A stretch of DNA of 64,000 bases from assembly GCA_016801885.1 (NCBI GenBank), contig JAFBJY010001439.1:1-64000 (forward strand), written 5' to 3'. This document shows, piece by piece, positions 1 through 9,789 of this stretch. Source of the DNA: Toxotes chatareus. Taxonomy: Eukaryota; Chordata; Actinopteri; Toxotidae. A program made the translations under genes and the position numbers. Below the pieces are notes generated by a model, which worked only from the letters and a program-made list of their open reading frames with translations, was not told the origin of the DNA and did no database searches. How positions within the stretch are numbered: the stretch's first letter is position 1; each line of letters starts with the position of its first letter.

Positions 1-2527
1 AGACACCATTAGCTCGTTGCAGAGCAGGTACCGGAGGCTTTTACGTGGTTGCGGGAGACTTTAACCATGTGAAACTGACGGACACTTTGCCCAGATTTTA
101 CCAGCATGTCACCATCCCCACACGCGGAGATAACATTCTGGACTGTGTGTACACTAACATTCAGGATGCATACAGAGCTCTCCCCCGCCCCCCTCTTGGC
201 CTCTCCGACCACATCTCCATCCTGCTTGCGCCAGCTTACCGCCCCCTGCTGAGGCGGATCAGGCCAACAAAGAAGACTGTCACTGTGTGGCCCAACGATG
301 CAGCCTCTGTGCTACAGGACTGCTTTCAATGCACAGACTGGCAGGTCTTCAGGGAGGCAGCCACAAATGAGGGAGAGGTGGACCTCGAGGAATACACCTC
401 CTCCATCCTCGGCTTCATCTCCAAGTGTGCTGATGATGTCGCCACCACCAGGACAGTAACCTGCTTCCCAAACCAGAAACCCTGGCTGAATGCTGAGGTC
501 AGAGCTCTGCTGAAAGCTAGGGATGCTGCGTTTAGGGCAGGTGAGGCATCAGCGCTGAGAGTGGCGAGGAAAGAATTGACAGCGGGCATCTCAAGGGCCA
601 AAGCCACATATGCTCAGAAAATTCAGGGTCACTTCACCTCCAACGACCCCCGGAGCATGTGGAAGGGCATCAAGTGCATCACAAATTACAACACCAGGGA
701 TGCACAATGCCCACTGGACCCCTCCTGCCAGAGGCACTAAACAGGTTCTATGCCCGCCCGAGGATCCTGACTCCCCCCTCCTGCACCAGACTCACACCAC
801 CACCTGGTGACACACCCCTCAGAGTGACCACAGCTGACGTGAGGAGAACCCTGATAGGAATTAACCCCATAAAGCTGCAGGCCCCGACAACATCCCAGGG
901 CGGGTTCTGAGGGACTGTGCTTATCAGCTGTCTGAGGTGCTGACGGACATCTTCAACACCTCACTGTCACTGGCATCTGTCCCCTCCTGCTTAAAGACTG
1001 CCACAATTGTCCCTGTCCCCAAGTGCTCCACAGTGACAGGCCTCAATGACTACCGTCCCATAGCTCTGACCCCTGTAGTCATGAAGTGCTTTGAGAGGCT
1101 GGTCATGGGCCACATCAAAGACTTCATCAATGTCACTGTGAACCCCCCACCAGTACGCCTACAGGAAGAACCACTCCACTGATGATGCCATCTCATCAGT
1201 GGTCCACACAACCCTCACCCACCTGGAGAGCAGGAACTCGTACGTCCGTCTGCTCTTCCTGGACTTCTCATCAGCCTTCAATACCATCATCCCACAGACC
1301 CTGGTACAGAAGCTCTCCCTCCTCGGTCTGAGTCCCACACTGGGGAACTGGGTCCTGGACTTTCTGACCAACAGAACACAGACTGTCAGAATCCACAACA
1401 CCATCTCCTCCTCCATCACACTGAGCACTGGCTCGCCACAGGGCTGTGTGCTGAGCCCCTCCTGTTCACCCTGCTGACATATGACTGCTCGTGAGACACC
1501 CCAGCTGTGGAATAGTGGGACACATCACTGACAACGATGAGTCAGAGTACAGAGAGGAGGTGGAACATCTGAAGCAGTGGTGCAGAAACAACAACCTCTG
1601 CATCAATGTGAAAAAGACCAAGGAGATGGTGGTGGATTTCAGAAGAGACAGGCACCCTCTCCCCCCCCTGCACATCGGAGGAGCAGCTGTGGAGGTGGTC
1701 TCCAGCTTCAGGTACCTGGGTGTACACATCACCGAGGACCTCACCTGGAACGCCAACACATCTCATCTGGTCAGGAAGGCCCACTGGCGCCTCTACTTCC
1801 TCAGGAAGCTGCGCGAGCTGGACTTGGAGGCTCAGTCCTGAGGAGCTTCTACCACTGTGTGGTGGAGAGTGTCCTCTGCACTGTGTGGCATGGCAGCTGC
1901 ACTGCTGCTGAGAGGAAGGCTCTGCAGAGGGTGGTAAAGGCTGCACAGAGGACTGTGGGGAACAGCCTGCCCACCACCTCAGACCTCTACACAGCACAAT
2001 GCAGAGGGAGGGCCCTCGCATCATGAAGGACTCCACCCACCCCTCACATAGTCTCTTCCAACCCCTCCCCTCAGGCAGGCGGCTGAGGAGCATCCAGAGC
2101 AGGACCACCAGGCTTAGGAACAGCTTCTTCCCTGAAGCTGTGAGACTGCTGAACTCTAGCCCTGCCCCGTAGACCCCCCCACCACCACCACCACACACTG
2201 ACAGCCTTGCACTACAACACTGTCCCACTAAGTACAATACCTGGCCATTATAGGGCAACATGTTCTTATAGTGTAATACACGGACCCTTGCACTACCACT
2301 ACTCCCTACTACTTGCACAGTATTTATTTTTTTGCACATGCTAACTTCGGCCTCCTTACCTTACCGTATCTATTTTTATCTTATTTAACTGTTAGTTGTT
2401 AAATTTCACAATGTTTATATTCTCTGTTTATATTTCTCTAATGTTTATGGCTTAAAACTGGGACCTGAGTACCAATTTCGTACCATAACATGCAAATGTC
2501 CTGGTATGACAATAAAGTTCCTTGATC
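1..2527 (+). mobile_element. L2-type LINE, ORF2 remnant (enters window already open)
   Basis: Non-LTR retrotransposon ORF2 broken into several frames. It runs from the end of the AP-endonuclease (GDFN then SDHI at 45-260) through the linker (to 740) and RT blocks (LNDYRPIALTP near 1,040, LFLDFSSAFNTI near 1,255, GSPQGCVLSP near 1,430) to the C-terminal region (SSFRYLGVHIT near 1,705). A 3' UTR ends in a GACAATAAAG-type tail at about 2,510-2,527. At about 1,475-1,500 the stretch that should hold the F/YADD catalytic block is missing, so the RT core is deleted. Frame changes at about 740, 910, 1,180 and 1,490 also make it inactive. The 5' end lies outside the window. Clade (L2/CR1 group) is judged from the motif style. 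Confidence 0.85.
45..740 (+). pseudogene. LINE ORF2 fragment: endonuclease C-terminus and linker
   Basis: Longest open frame (231 residues) of the left-edge L2 element. Residues 4-8 hold the GDFN metal-binding motif of AP-type endonucleases, and residues 53-57 the SDHIS motif containing the catalytic His. The rest is the endonuclease-RT linker, rich in Arg/Lys and ending in the WKGIKCITNY motif common in fish L2 ORF2. The reading frame leaves the expected path near residue 219 and stops at 740; RT motifs resume downstream in other frames. There is no host function. The first 44 bases of the window are already inside the element, so the start codon is not a true initiation site. Confidence 0.8.
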
Positions 2528-2533
2528 CTTTAA

Positions 2534-2880
2534 ACTTTCATTCCATATATTCAAATTTTATTCCATATATTCAGACTAAGTTTCATTCCATATATTCAAG
2601 TTTCATTCCATATATTCAGACTTTCATTCCATATATTCAGACTTGCATTCCATATATTCAAACTTTCATTCCATATATTCAGTTTCATTCCATTTATTCA
2701 AGTTTCATTCCATATATTCAAAGTTTCATTCCATATATTCGAGTTTCATTCCATATATTCAGACTTTCATTCCATATATTCGAGTTTCATTACACATATT
2801 CAGACTTTCATTCCATATATTCAAGTTTAATTCCATATATTCAAACTTTCATTCCATATATTCAAACTTTCATTCCATAT
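2534..2880 (+). repeat. Minisatellite, about 20-bp unit (block 1)
   Basis: About 16 tandem copies of a 15-23 bp unit around TTCATTCCATATATTCA, with variable AAG/AGAC spacers. It starts directly after the 3' tail of the L2 element and is cut at 2,880 by a second LINE fragment. In one frame it reads as a FIPYIQT heptapeptide repeat, but unit length varies, so no protein is implied. Confidence 0.9.
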
Positions 2881-2885
2881 TTGAC

Positions 2886-3892
2886 GTGGTGTTGTTGGTG
2901 CAAAAAACAGACAAATTGGACTGACAAGTCCCATAACACACAAAGTTGAACAAGAAAAAAAGTTTTAATACTAAAATAAGAGAAAGAAGAAAGAAGTACT
3001 AAGAGGAAGAAAGTCTACAAATAATAATAGTATAATGTGCAATGTTGCAAAGTAGATGTAGTGCAAAGTGGTAATAATGCCATAGGAGCGTTAATATAAC
3101 ACATACAGTACAGAGCTGAAATGTTAATGTAACATAGTCTGTATTGGGGAAATGAGGGTCTGTGCTGTTTGGGGGGATGGGGAGCTGTGTTGATGAGGGT
3201 ATGCAGGGAAAGAAACTGTTCCTGTGACGTGAGGTTTTGGTCTTGATGGACCGCAGCCTCCTGCCGGAGGGAAGTGTCTCAAAGAGTTTGTGACCAGGGT
3301 GGGAGGGATCAGCTGCAATCTTACCTGCACGCCTCAGGGTGCTGGAGGCGTACAGGTCTTGGAGAGATGGCAGATTGCAGCCAATCACCTTCTCAGCAGA
3401 GTGGATGATACGCTGCAGCCTTCCTTTGTCCTTGGCAGTGACAGCAGCGTACCAGATGGTGATGGAGGAGGTGAGGATGGACTCGATGATGGAGGTGTAG
3501 AAGTGCACCATCATTGACCTCGGCAGGTTGAACTTCTTCAGCTGCCGGAGGAAGTACATCCTCTGGTGGGCTTTTTTGGTGAGGGAGCTGATGTTCAGCT
3601 CCCACTTGAGGTCCTGGGTGGTGAGGGTTCCCAGGAAGGTGAAGGACTCCACCCTGTTGACTGAGGAGTCACTCAGGAGGGGCTGGGTTCTTTCTAAAAT
3701 CTACCACCATCTCCACTGTCTTCGCTGTGTTCAGCTCCAGGTTGTTTTTGGAGCACCAGGACACCAGTTGGTCAATCTCCCACCTGTAGGCAGACTCATC
3801 CCCGTCAGAGATGAGACCAATGAAGGTGGTGTCGTCTGCAAACTTCAGCCGTTTGACAGACTGGTGACTGGAGGTACAGCTGTTGGTGTTTC
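2886..3892 (-). mobile_element. L2-type LINE fragment inserted in the minisatellite
   Basis: On the minus strand this reads from the RT active-site block (KFADDTTFIG near 3,850) through the C-terminal ORF2 part (FLGTLTTQDLKWELNISSL near 3,630, then AVTAKDKGRLQRIIHSAEKV) into a 3' UTR ending near 2,886. The main frames are 3,669-3,911 and 2,999-3,652 with a frame break between them. The element is truncated inside the RT at its 5' side and lacks the usual terminal tail at its 3' side. Minisatellite units resume immediately at 3,893, so the fragment sits inside the array. Confidence 0.85.
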
Positions 3893-4030
3893 TTTCATTC
3901 CATATATTCAAGTTTCATTCCATAAATTCAAAGTTTCATTCCATATATTCAAACTTTCATTCCATATATTCAAGTTTCATTCCATATCTTCAGACTTTCA
4001 TTCCATATATTCAAGTTTCATTCCATATAT
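3893..4030 (+). repeat. Minisatellite (block 2, continuation)
   Basis: Six or seven more copies of the TTCATTCCATATATTCA unit in the same orientation as block 1. This shows that the LINE fragment at 2,886-3,892 interrupts what was one array. Confidence 0.88.
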
Positions 4031-4135
4031 ATGTGTAATAATTTCTTAAACGGCATGCCATATTCCTGTTATTTATGTATTTTATATTATTTTGCAATTT
4101 TGATTATTTATCCTGCCTCCAGTGTTTTCTCATTT

Positions 4136-4445
4136 CAAAGCCTTGAGATTTATGATAGTGTTTCCTCAGTTCCTGTTTTTTATTTAAACCTTTACTTATC
4201 ATTTACACTGTGGTTATTGATGGATTTTGGGTGTGTGCCTGTGTGGAGTGGTGGGACTAACACTGTGTACAGCACTTTGTGCTACAATGTATTTGTATGA
4301 CAAGTGCTATGAAAATAACATCTGACTGATTGAACTGACTGAAATGAAGTGAAATCGAAGGAATAATTCTTAGTCTGAGAAAAGAAAAAGTCACAATATG
4401 GAACAACAACTATTTCAAATATCATTCATTCATTCATTCAAGATG
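4136..4445 (+). repeat. 3' part of a SINE/LINE-like repeat with TTCA-type tail
   Basis: It contains the widespread fish retroposon 3' motif (TACAGCACTTTG, then GACAAGTGCTATGAAAATAA, at about 4,271-4,320). A short CATT/TGAA tandem tail lies at 4,423-4,441. No coding potential is visible. It separates the LINE/minisatellite block from the last recognised exon of the minus-strand NLR copy. Confidence 0.5.
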
Positions 4446-4534
4446 AATGGATTCAAGTTCTGGATGAAGATAAACCAGGTTCAGTTGTGGATTAAAGATA
4501 TAAGATCTACAACAGTAACAGACAGTGAACTGAC

Positions 4535-4707
4535 CCCAGAGTCTCCAGTCTACAGTGTGGACTCTCCAGAAAACCACACAGCAGCTTCACTCCTGAATCC
4601 TGCAGCTTGTTGCAGTTCAGGTCCAGGTGTCTCAGATGGGAGGGTTGGACTTCAGAGCTGAGGCCAGAGAAGCACAGCTGATCTCTGACAACCTGCAGTA
4701 ACTCAAT
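4535..4707 (-). pseudogene. NLR LRR exon (minus copy), 173 nt
   Basis: Acceptor TTTATTCAG ends at 4,708 and donor GTCAG begins at 4,534. In the phase set by the NACHT exon it reads VLSYCRLSEISCASLASA, then a frame slip, after which the other frame reads HLRHLDL...DSGVKLLCGFLESP. Both halves match the ribonuclease-inhibitor-like LRR consensus. Family exons of this type are 174 nt; this one is 173, missing one C in the AACCCTCCCATCTG region near 4,636-4,645. The plus copy has the same length and the same missing base. Confidence 0.85.
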
Positions 4708-4719
4708 CTGAATAAAGAA

Positions 4720-5990
4720 TAAATCATGTGGATAAAAATCATTTCTAATCCAATCAGATATGTCCTAATCAATGAGCTTTCACTAACATGAGTAGAGGGA
4801 CTTTGTCCTTCTCTTATTGTGGATCATCATAATGTCAGCCTTCTACACACATCATCCAAATGTCACCACAACATTCATACAACTATTCATGTCAACACAG
4901 ATTCATAACATGCTGCTCAGTCAAGTCTGGAATTAGAAGATAAAGATCAAATCAGACATGTTGGACTCAAATCCTCTTCATCATTGAAGGTTTTACATGA
5001 CATTCTTCTTCCTGAACTTTGTGTCATTAAACAACATTAAAGCACAAATTCACATTTCTTGACTTCAACCAACAGTCAGATGTCACACGTTGATTTAAAG
5101 AGTCTTTGGTGGCAGTCGTCCTTCCTGTGTCCACACTGACTGTGAAGTGGTCTCCTCCTAGCACAACTACACTGTAAGAAATGACTTGATGAGTTCAGCT
5201 GTAGCTGAATGAAGCTTCAGCATTCAGACTCAGACAAATGTGTAGAAGAATACTGAATTCTCCCATTCTGCTCTGATATATTCAGACCTCTGTTCCTGGT
5301 TGAAGGTGTGTTTCCTGATTCTACTCTCCTCTACACCAGGAGAGAAAACACCTGCTTCTGACTTATGTCTCGGAGCATAAAAGGCAGAACCTCCAGACTC
5401 ATCAACAGCTTCCTACCACAAGCAGCTCTTAGGGGTGGAGGGTCAGGGGGAGGGATTGAGTGTATTTGTTTTTTCTTTAGTATTTACTTAGTATTCTTTA
5501 GTATTTATGATTTTTACTTCTTTTTTTTTTTTTTTTTTACTTCACTCTCCTGAACCCAGGAAACGCTGTCTCATTTTGTCTGCACTGCAGTTGTATGTAC
5601 AGCAAAGTAGCAATTAAGCCTGATTTGATTTGATTTAACACAAAATATGGAAAGACTTTAAAGGAGCAGTGTGGAGGATTTAGGGGGATCTATTGGCAGA
5701 AATGGAAGATAATATTCATGATTATGTTTTCAGTAGAGTTGAATCACCTGAAACATGAATTTGTGAAAACAAAAAGACTAACATGAATAACAAATTAATG
5801 TAGAATGTAACAGTTACTAATAAATAAACTGAAAAACTTAACAGCAATAATCACAACCAACTGAAAAATCTACGTTTGACAAACATAACATTTAAAACAT
5901 CTCCAGAAAACACACAGCTGACCTAAAGATTATAAAACTATTATGAGAATAATGAGAATAATTTCATTATGTGTATATTTGAAAAAACTA
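4720..5990 (-). other. NLR intron between NACHT and LRR exons (minus copy)
   Basis: Large parts align with the corresponding plus-strand intron (62,754-63,539), including the sequence just after the donor and the last 130 bases before the acceptor. The intron here also carries a LINE 3' fragment (5,365-5,640) and other sequence absent from the other copy. At 5,093-5,100 it keeps a single uninterrupted CTTTAAAT (reverse strand) where the other copy has a hAT MITE. Confidence 0.75.
5365..5640 (+). mobile_element. LINE 3' end fragment in NLR intron
   Basis: Short L2-like 3' piece. The end of ORF2 reads RSIKGRTSRLINSFLPQA, followed by a T-rich 3' UTR with a 21-nt T run (5,519-5,539) and a terminal TGATTTGATTTGATTT repeat. 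It lies antisense to the NLR copy and is absent from the homologous intron of the plus-strand copy, so it arrived after the duplication or was lost there. Confidence 0.7.
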
Positions 5991-6041
5991 AACTACTAAT
6001 CTACACTGACTGATAATGTTAAAGATCATGTCTGGACTTAC

Positions 6042-7609
6042 ACAGCCTTTCTGCTGTTCCGCACAGCTGGGATCAGTCTCCGTCGTCCCTCCTCTGATGT
6101 GTTGTACTTGTTCCTTGGATATCTGGATGATTTCTGGTCTGTTCTCTGTCTGACCCAGAAGGCCTCCTAAGAGTCTCTGGTTGGACTCCAGAGACAGGCC
6201 ATGAAGGAAGCGAACAAACAGGTCCAGGTGGCCATTTTTACTTTGGAGGGATTTCTCCATGGAATCCTTCAGGAGGACATCGAGTGATGAGTAGCTGCTG
6301 TTGTTATTTCCAAAATACTCAGTGTTCCAACTAAAAGGTTTTGAGTCCCAGTGTTCGTCATCTTGTCCCAGGAAAGTCCTCAGCTCTCTTGTCTTCCTCT
6401 CTGTGTAACAGTGGAACATGTAGACTGCAGCCAGAAACTCCTGAATGCTCAGATGAACAAAGCAGTAGACTGTTTTCTGGAAGATCACACTCTCTCTTTT
6501 AAAGATCTCTGTACAAACTCCTGAGTAAACCAAGGCCTCTGTGACATCAAGACCACACTGCTCCAGGTCTTCTTGGTAGAACATGATCTTTCCTTTCTCC
6601 AGATGTTCAAATGCCAGCCTCCCCAGCTTCAGAAGAACTTTCCTGTCAGCCTCCGTCAGCTCCTGTGGACTCGTCTCATGTCCCTCAGGGTCTTGGGCAG
6701 CCCTCCTCCCTCTCTGGTTTTCAACACATCCTCCAGAACTGTAGCAGTGATCCAGCAGAAGACCGGGATGTGGCACATGATGTGGAGGCTTCGTGAAGTC
6801 TTGATGTGGGAGATGATCCTTCTGACCCGCTCCTCCTCTCTGAACTTCTTCCTGAAGTACTCCTCCTTCTGTGGGTCAGTGAACCCTCTGACCTCTGTCA
6901 CCATGTCACACACTCAGGAGGGATCTGATTGGCTGCTGCAGGTCGTGTGGTTATCCAGAGGCGAGCAGAGGGAAGCAGTTTCCCCTGATGAGGTTTGTCA
7001 GCAGCACATCCACTGAGGTGGACTCTGTAACATCAGTCAGGATCTCAGTGTTGTGGAAGTCCAGAGGAAGTCGACACTCATCCAGACCATCAAAGATGAA
7101 CAGAACCTAGACCTCTTCAAACCTGCAGAGTCCTGCTTCTTTGATTTCAGTAAAGAACTGATGAACAAGTTCCACCAAGCTGAACTTTTTCTCTTTCAGC
7201 ACATTCAGTTCTCTGAATTTGAATGGAAATGTGAAGTGTATGTCCTGGTTGGCTTTGTCTTCAGCCCAGTCCAGAGTCAACTTCTGTGTTAAGACTGTTT
7301 TCCCAATGCCAGCCACTCCCTTTGTCATCACTGTTCTGATTGGTCCATCTCGTCCAGGTGAGGCTTTAAAGATGTCTTCTTGTCTGATGCTTGTTTCTGG
7401 TCTGGCTGGTTTCCTGGATGCTGTTTCAATCTGTCTGACCTCATGTTCATCATTGACCTCTCCAGTCCCTCCCTCTGTGATGTAGAGCTCTGTGTAGATC
7501 TGATTCAGAAGGGTTGGGTTTCCTGCTTTAGAGATCCCCTCAAACACACACTGGAACTTCTTCTTCAGAGCAGATTTAAGTTTATATTGACAAACTGCAG
7601 CAACATGTC
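6042..7609 (-). pseudogene. NLR FISNA-NACHT exon (minus copy)
   Basis: FISNA occupies about 7,600-7,400 (motifs CQYKLKSALKKKFQCVFEG and NQIYTELYITEGG). NACHT Walker A (GVAGIGKT) is near 7,300 and Walker B (VLFIFDGLDE) just after an in-frame TAG at 7,107-7,109. Further on come NHD/winged-helix-like motifs (VTEVRGFTDPQKEEYF, SLHIMCHIPVFCWI) and the HD2 region (CFVHLSIQEFLAAVY) near 6,450. The exon is broken by the TAG, two single-base deletions (about 6,980 and 6,907), a 61-nt deletion at 6,686 and a larger deletion near 6,110. Acceptor AG ends at 7,610; donor GTAAGT starts at 6,041. The N-terminal half resembles one NLR-C subgroup, while the C-terminal half is almost identical to the plus-strand copy. 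Confidence 0.9.
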
Positions 7610-7772
7610 CTGAATGAACAAACAAGAAACAACATCAATGACTGATTCATAAAAAAACATAACATGTTCATCCCCTAAAGAACATACATGAACATATGTC
7701 CCTCCATGTCTTGAGATGTTAGTAATTGTCCCATTTGTCCATCATGTTGAATCTTTAGAGAAATCCTCTTAC

Positions 7773-8000
7773 TGCTGTGCAGACAGTCAGCCAGCTCCTC
7801 CTGCTTCATTCTCCTCAGGAAGTTCACTGTGATCTTCACAAAGCCTCTCTGCTGCTCCTCCTCTGCTCTTCATCCTCACCACCCAAAACCTCCTCATCCT
7901 CCCTCTGACTCTCTGAGCATTCTGGGTAATCTGGACTCACAACCTCCTGGATCTTCTTCAGCTCCTTCTTCACAAGAGTGACAATGTTCTCCTCCAGCAG
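7773..8000 (-). pseudogene. NLR N-terminal helical exon (minus copy)
   Basis: Reads LLEENIVTLVKKELKKIQEV and a Glu-rich stretch up to SSREAL. A missing base near 7,841 then ends the frame; the rest (KITVNFLRRMKQEELADCL) continues in the next frame. This helical, death-fold-like exon commonly precedes FISNA in fish NLR-C genes. Acceptor CTGTTCCAG lies just upstream and donor GTAAGA at 7,772. Confidence 0.82.
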
Positions 8001-8162
8001 CTGGAACAGAAAACTATATGAATGACACAATCAAAGTAAAACCATGGAGCCTAACATCAGATCCATGTTGGACACACTGACAATCCACTGCTCTAAAAAG
8101 TGCAGCATGGAGATTATTGTCAACACAACAGATGTCACAGTAGTTGTTGTCCATGTACAGAC

Positions 8163-8241
8163 CATAAATATGGAGTCCAGGTGTGTTTGATGCTGCTGGG
8201 CAGACTGAGCACTGGGAACCTCTGAGCTCTCCTGGTCCACT
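8163..8241 (-). pseudogene. NLR small exon VDQESSEVPS (minus copy)
   Basis: A 79-nt exon between acceptor CCTCCACAG and donor GTCTGT. It reads K-VDQESSEVPSAQSAQQHQ... and ends at ILE-PHE-MET. This short linker exon is typical of teleost NLR-C genes. Phase joins cleanly to the exons on both sides; no lesion is visible in it. Confidence 0.8.
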
Positions 8242-8781
8242 CTGTGGAGGAATCATGAAGAATTAGCTCACATTATGTTTCCAGCATCTGTGAGCGTTTT
8301 ATGCTTTGTACACAAACAACAGCTGCTTTTATGTTCTGTGGTGACTGTCCTGATTAAAGCAAACACTACTGTGCTGTGACATTCTCAATGAGAGGAAACA
8401 ATCAATCAGTTCTGTACCTCATGACCTAGAGTCATCACAACAAGTCCACCTTTTAAATGATGAGTTTTAAGGACTCACACTGGGTTTGACAGAAGTCTCA
8501 CCTCTGCTACAGGACACTAACACAAACACTGGAACTGGATAGGTGCTGAGTTACAGGGAGTTTTAGTTCTGACCTGAATGACACATATAAGAACATAAGA
8601 AGTGCTTTTCTTGAAAAGAGAAACATCAACTTTGCCACTAAAGCCTGTGTTTCAGCCTGATCATGTTCATATACTGTGTCATTCATGAAGCCTGAGACAA
8701 AACACAATCACTTCATCTTTCATAGAAGACCAGTTATACAAGACAGCTGTCTGATACATTTTAAACTCAGCTGCAGCTCAC

Positions 8782-8923
8782 TTCTTTGCAGCAGAGGGAG
8801 GCTGTCCTTTGAAATCAATGAGGTGATCCTTTGACCTGTCACGCTTCGTTGGACACACAGCTGGGCTCAGGTCCATGTTCAGGTCCAGGTCCAGCAGAGT
8901 CTGGTGTGTGCTGCTGCTCTGGC
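8782..8923 (-). pseudogene. NLR N-terminal Pro-rich/SCVS exon (minus copy), frameshifted
   Basis: In the frame set by the first exon it reads PEQQHTPDSAGPGPEHGPE then SCVS, then hits a stop. The conserved continuation KRDRSKDHLIDFKGQPPSA is in the next frame. One extra base in the AA pair at 8,849-8,850 explains the slip. Donor GTGAGC follows at 8,781. Confidence 0.78.
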
Positions 8924-9017
8924 CTTCAACACAACACACACAGAGCTTTGAGTGTGAATAATGATGGTGCAGTGATGTGAGTGCTGAGCTCTGACATGTA
9001 GAAGAGTCATGGACAGT

Positions 9018-9245
9018 TAATAGAATAGAATAGAATAGAAATACTTTATTCATCCCAAGTTGGGAAATTTCACTATCGCAGCAGCAATACACAGGCACTC
9101 AGCCTCCAAATATAGACCTCTAGTGGTAAAAATAAACAATATAGACATTATTTACAGAAATAGGAATTTAAAATAAGAGTAAAAAAAGGAAGTGTGCCAT
9201 TTGAATAGAAATATAAGATCTAAGTACAAAAACAAAATGTGCAGT
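9018..9245 (-). repeat. LINE 3' tail fragment with TAGAA simple repeat
   Basis: Starts with four tandem AATAG/TAGAA units, followed by a CTTTATTCATCCCAAGTTGG-type stretch. This is the reverse of a fish LINE 3' UTR ending in a short tandem tail. It lies in the intron between the first two coding exons of the minus NLR copy. No coding part remains. Confidence 0.55.
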
Positions 9246-9281
9246 TGAAGCTGAACCTTGTGTTAGAGATCCTCATCTCAC

Positions 9282-9370
9282 CTCTGAGCTTTGGTCTGGA
9301 TCTCATGGTCCCCACACAGACTGCTTTTTAGGGGACGGGCTCCCTCCTCTCTGTCCTCACACTGATTCAT
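9282..9370 (-). pseudogene. NLR first coding exon MNQCED (minus copy)
   Basis: ATG at 9,370 opens MNQCEDREEGARPLKSSLCG... with 29 codons and two bases, then donor GTGAGATG at 9,281. The untranslated acceptor CTGATGTGGATGTGAATTCAG lies just upstream. MNQCE(D/E)REEG is the standard start of many teleost NLR-C proteins, which fixes the start codon. Confidence 0.85.
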
Positions 9371-9789
9371 GATGCTGAATTCACATCCACATCAGCTCAC
9401 ACACACTTTCTACCTTCATCTGGAGAGAAAACACAAATCATTCATCTGCACATCAACTGAAATCATCCTCAGGTTCAGGTTCATGTTACTTTATTTGTAC
9501 CTGTAGGTAGATTTGTTTTTCAGTCAGATGATCAGATGATGACGTCCTTTTGACACATATACACAGAACACAAAGAAATGTAACACAAAACCAACACAGC
9601 TGACTATAAACATGATGATAAAAGTTAAAGTGCTCAAGGCTCCACCAATCAGGATCAAAGAGAGTCAATAAAGGGTCACTAAAGAATAAGTAAAAGGTAA
9701 AATAATAAAACCTTTAGCTTAATACAAGTTGAAAAAGAGAAAGAAGTTCAAAACCCAATAACAATATCTAAAACCCACATAATAAATAT

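Larger units (their letters stand above)
4535..9370 (-). pseudogene. Fish-type NLR (FISNA-NACHT-LRR), decayed minus-strand copy
   Basis: Relic of a cytosolic NOD-like receptor of the teleost NLR-C family. Six recognisable coding exons run 9,370 to 4,535: an N-terminal exon beginning MNQCED; a PEQQ/SCVS-type exon; a VDQESSEVPS exon; an LLEENIV helical exon; a FISNA-NACHT exon; and one ribonuclease-inhibitor-type LRR exon. All splice sites are GT/AG with compatible phases. Lesions relative to the family frame: an extra base near 8,849, a missing base near 7,841, an in-frame TAG at 7,107-7,109, missing bases near 6,980 and 6,907, a 61-nt deletion at 6,686, a net loss of about 218 nt near 6,110, and a missing base in the LRR exon. 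Hence a pseudogene. The part downstream of 6,686 is nearly identical to the plus-strand copy at 61,816-63,780; the upstream part is clearly more divergent. Confidence 0.9.

Noticed and set aside
1542..2339. 265-codon minus-strand frame
   Set aside because: Antisense shadow of the L2 ORF2; no domain, low-complexity Gly/Ser composition.
2506..2949. 147-codon frame with FIPYIQT repeats as a repetitive protein
   Set aside because: It is the translation of a variable-length minisatellite; unit lengths are not multiples of three, and no gene context exists.
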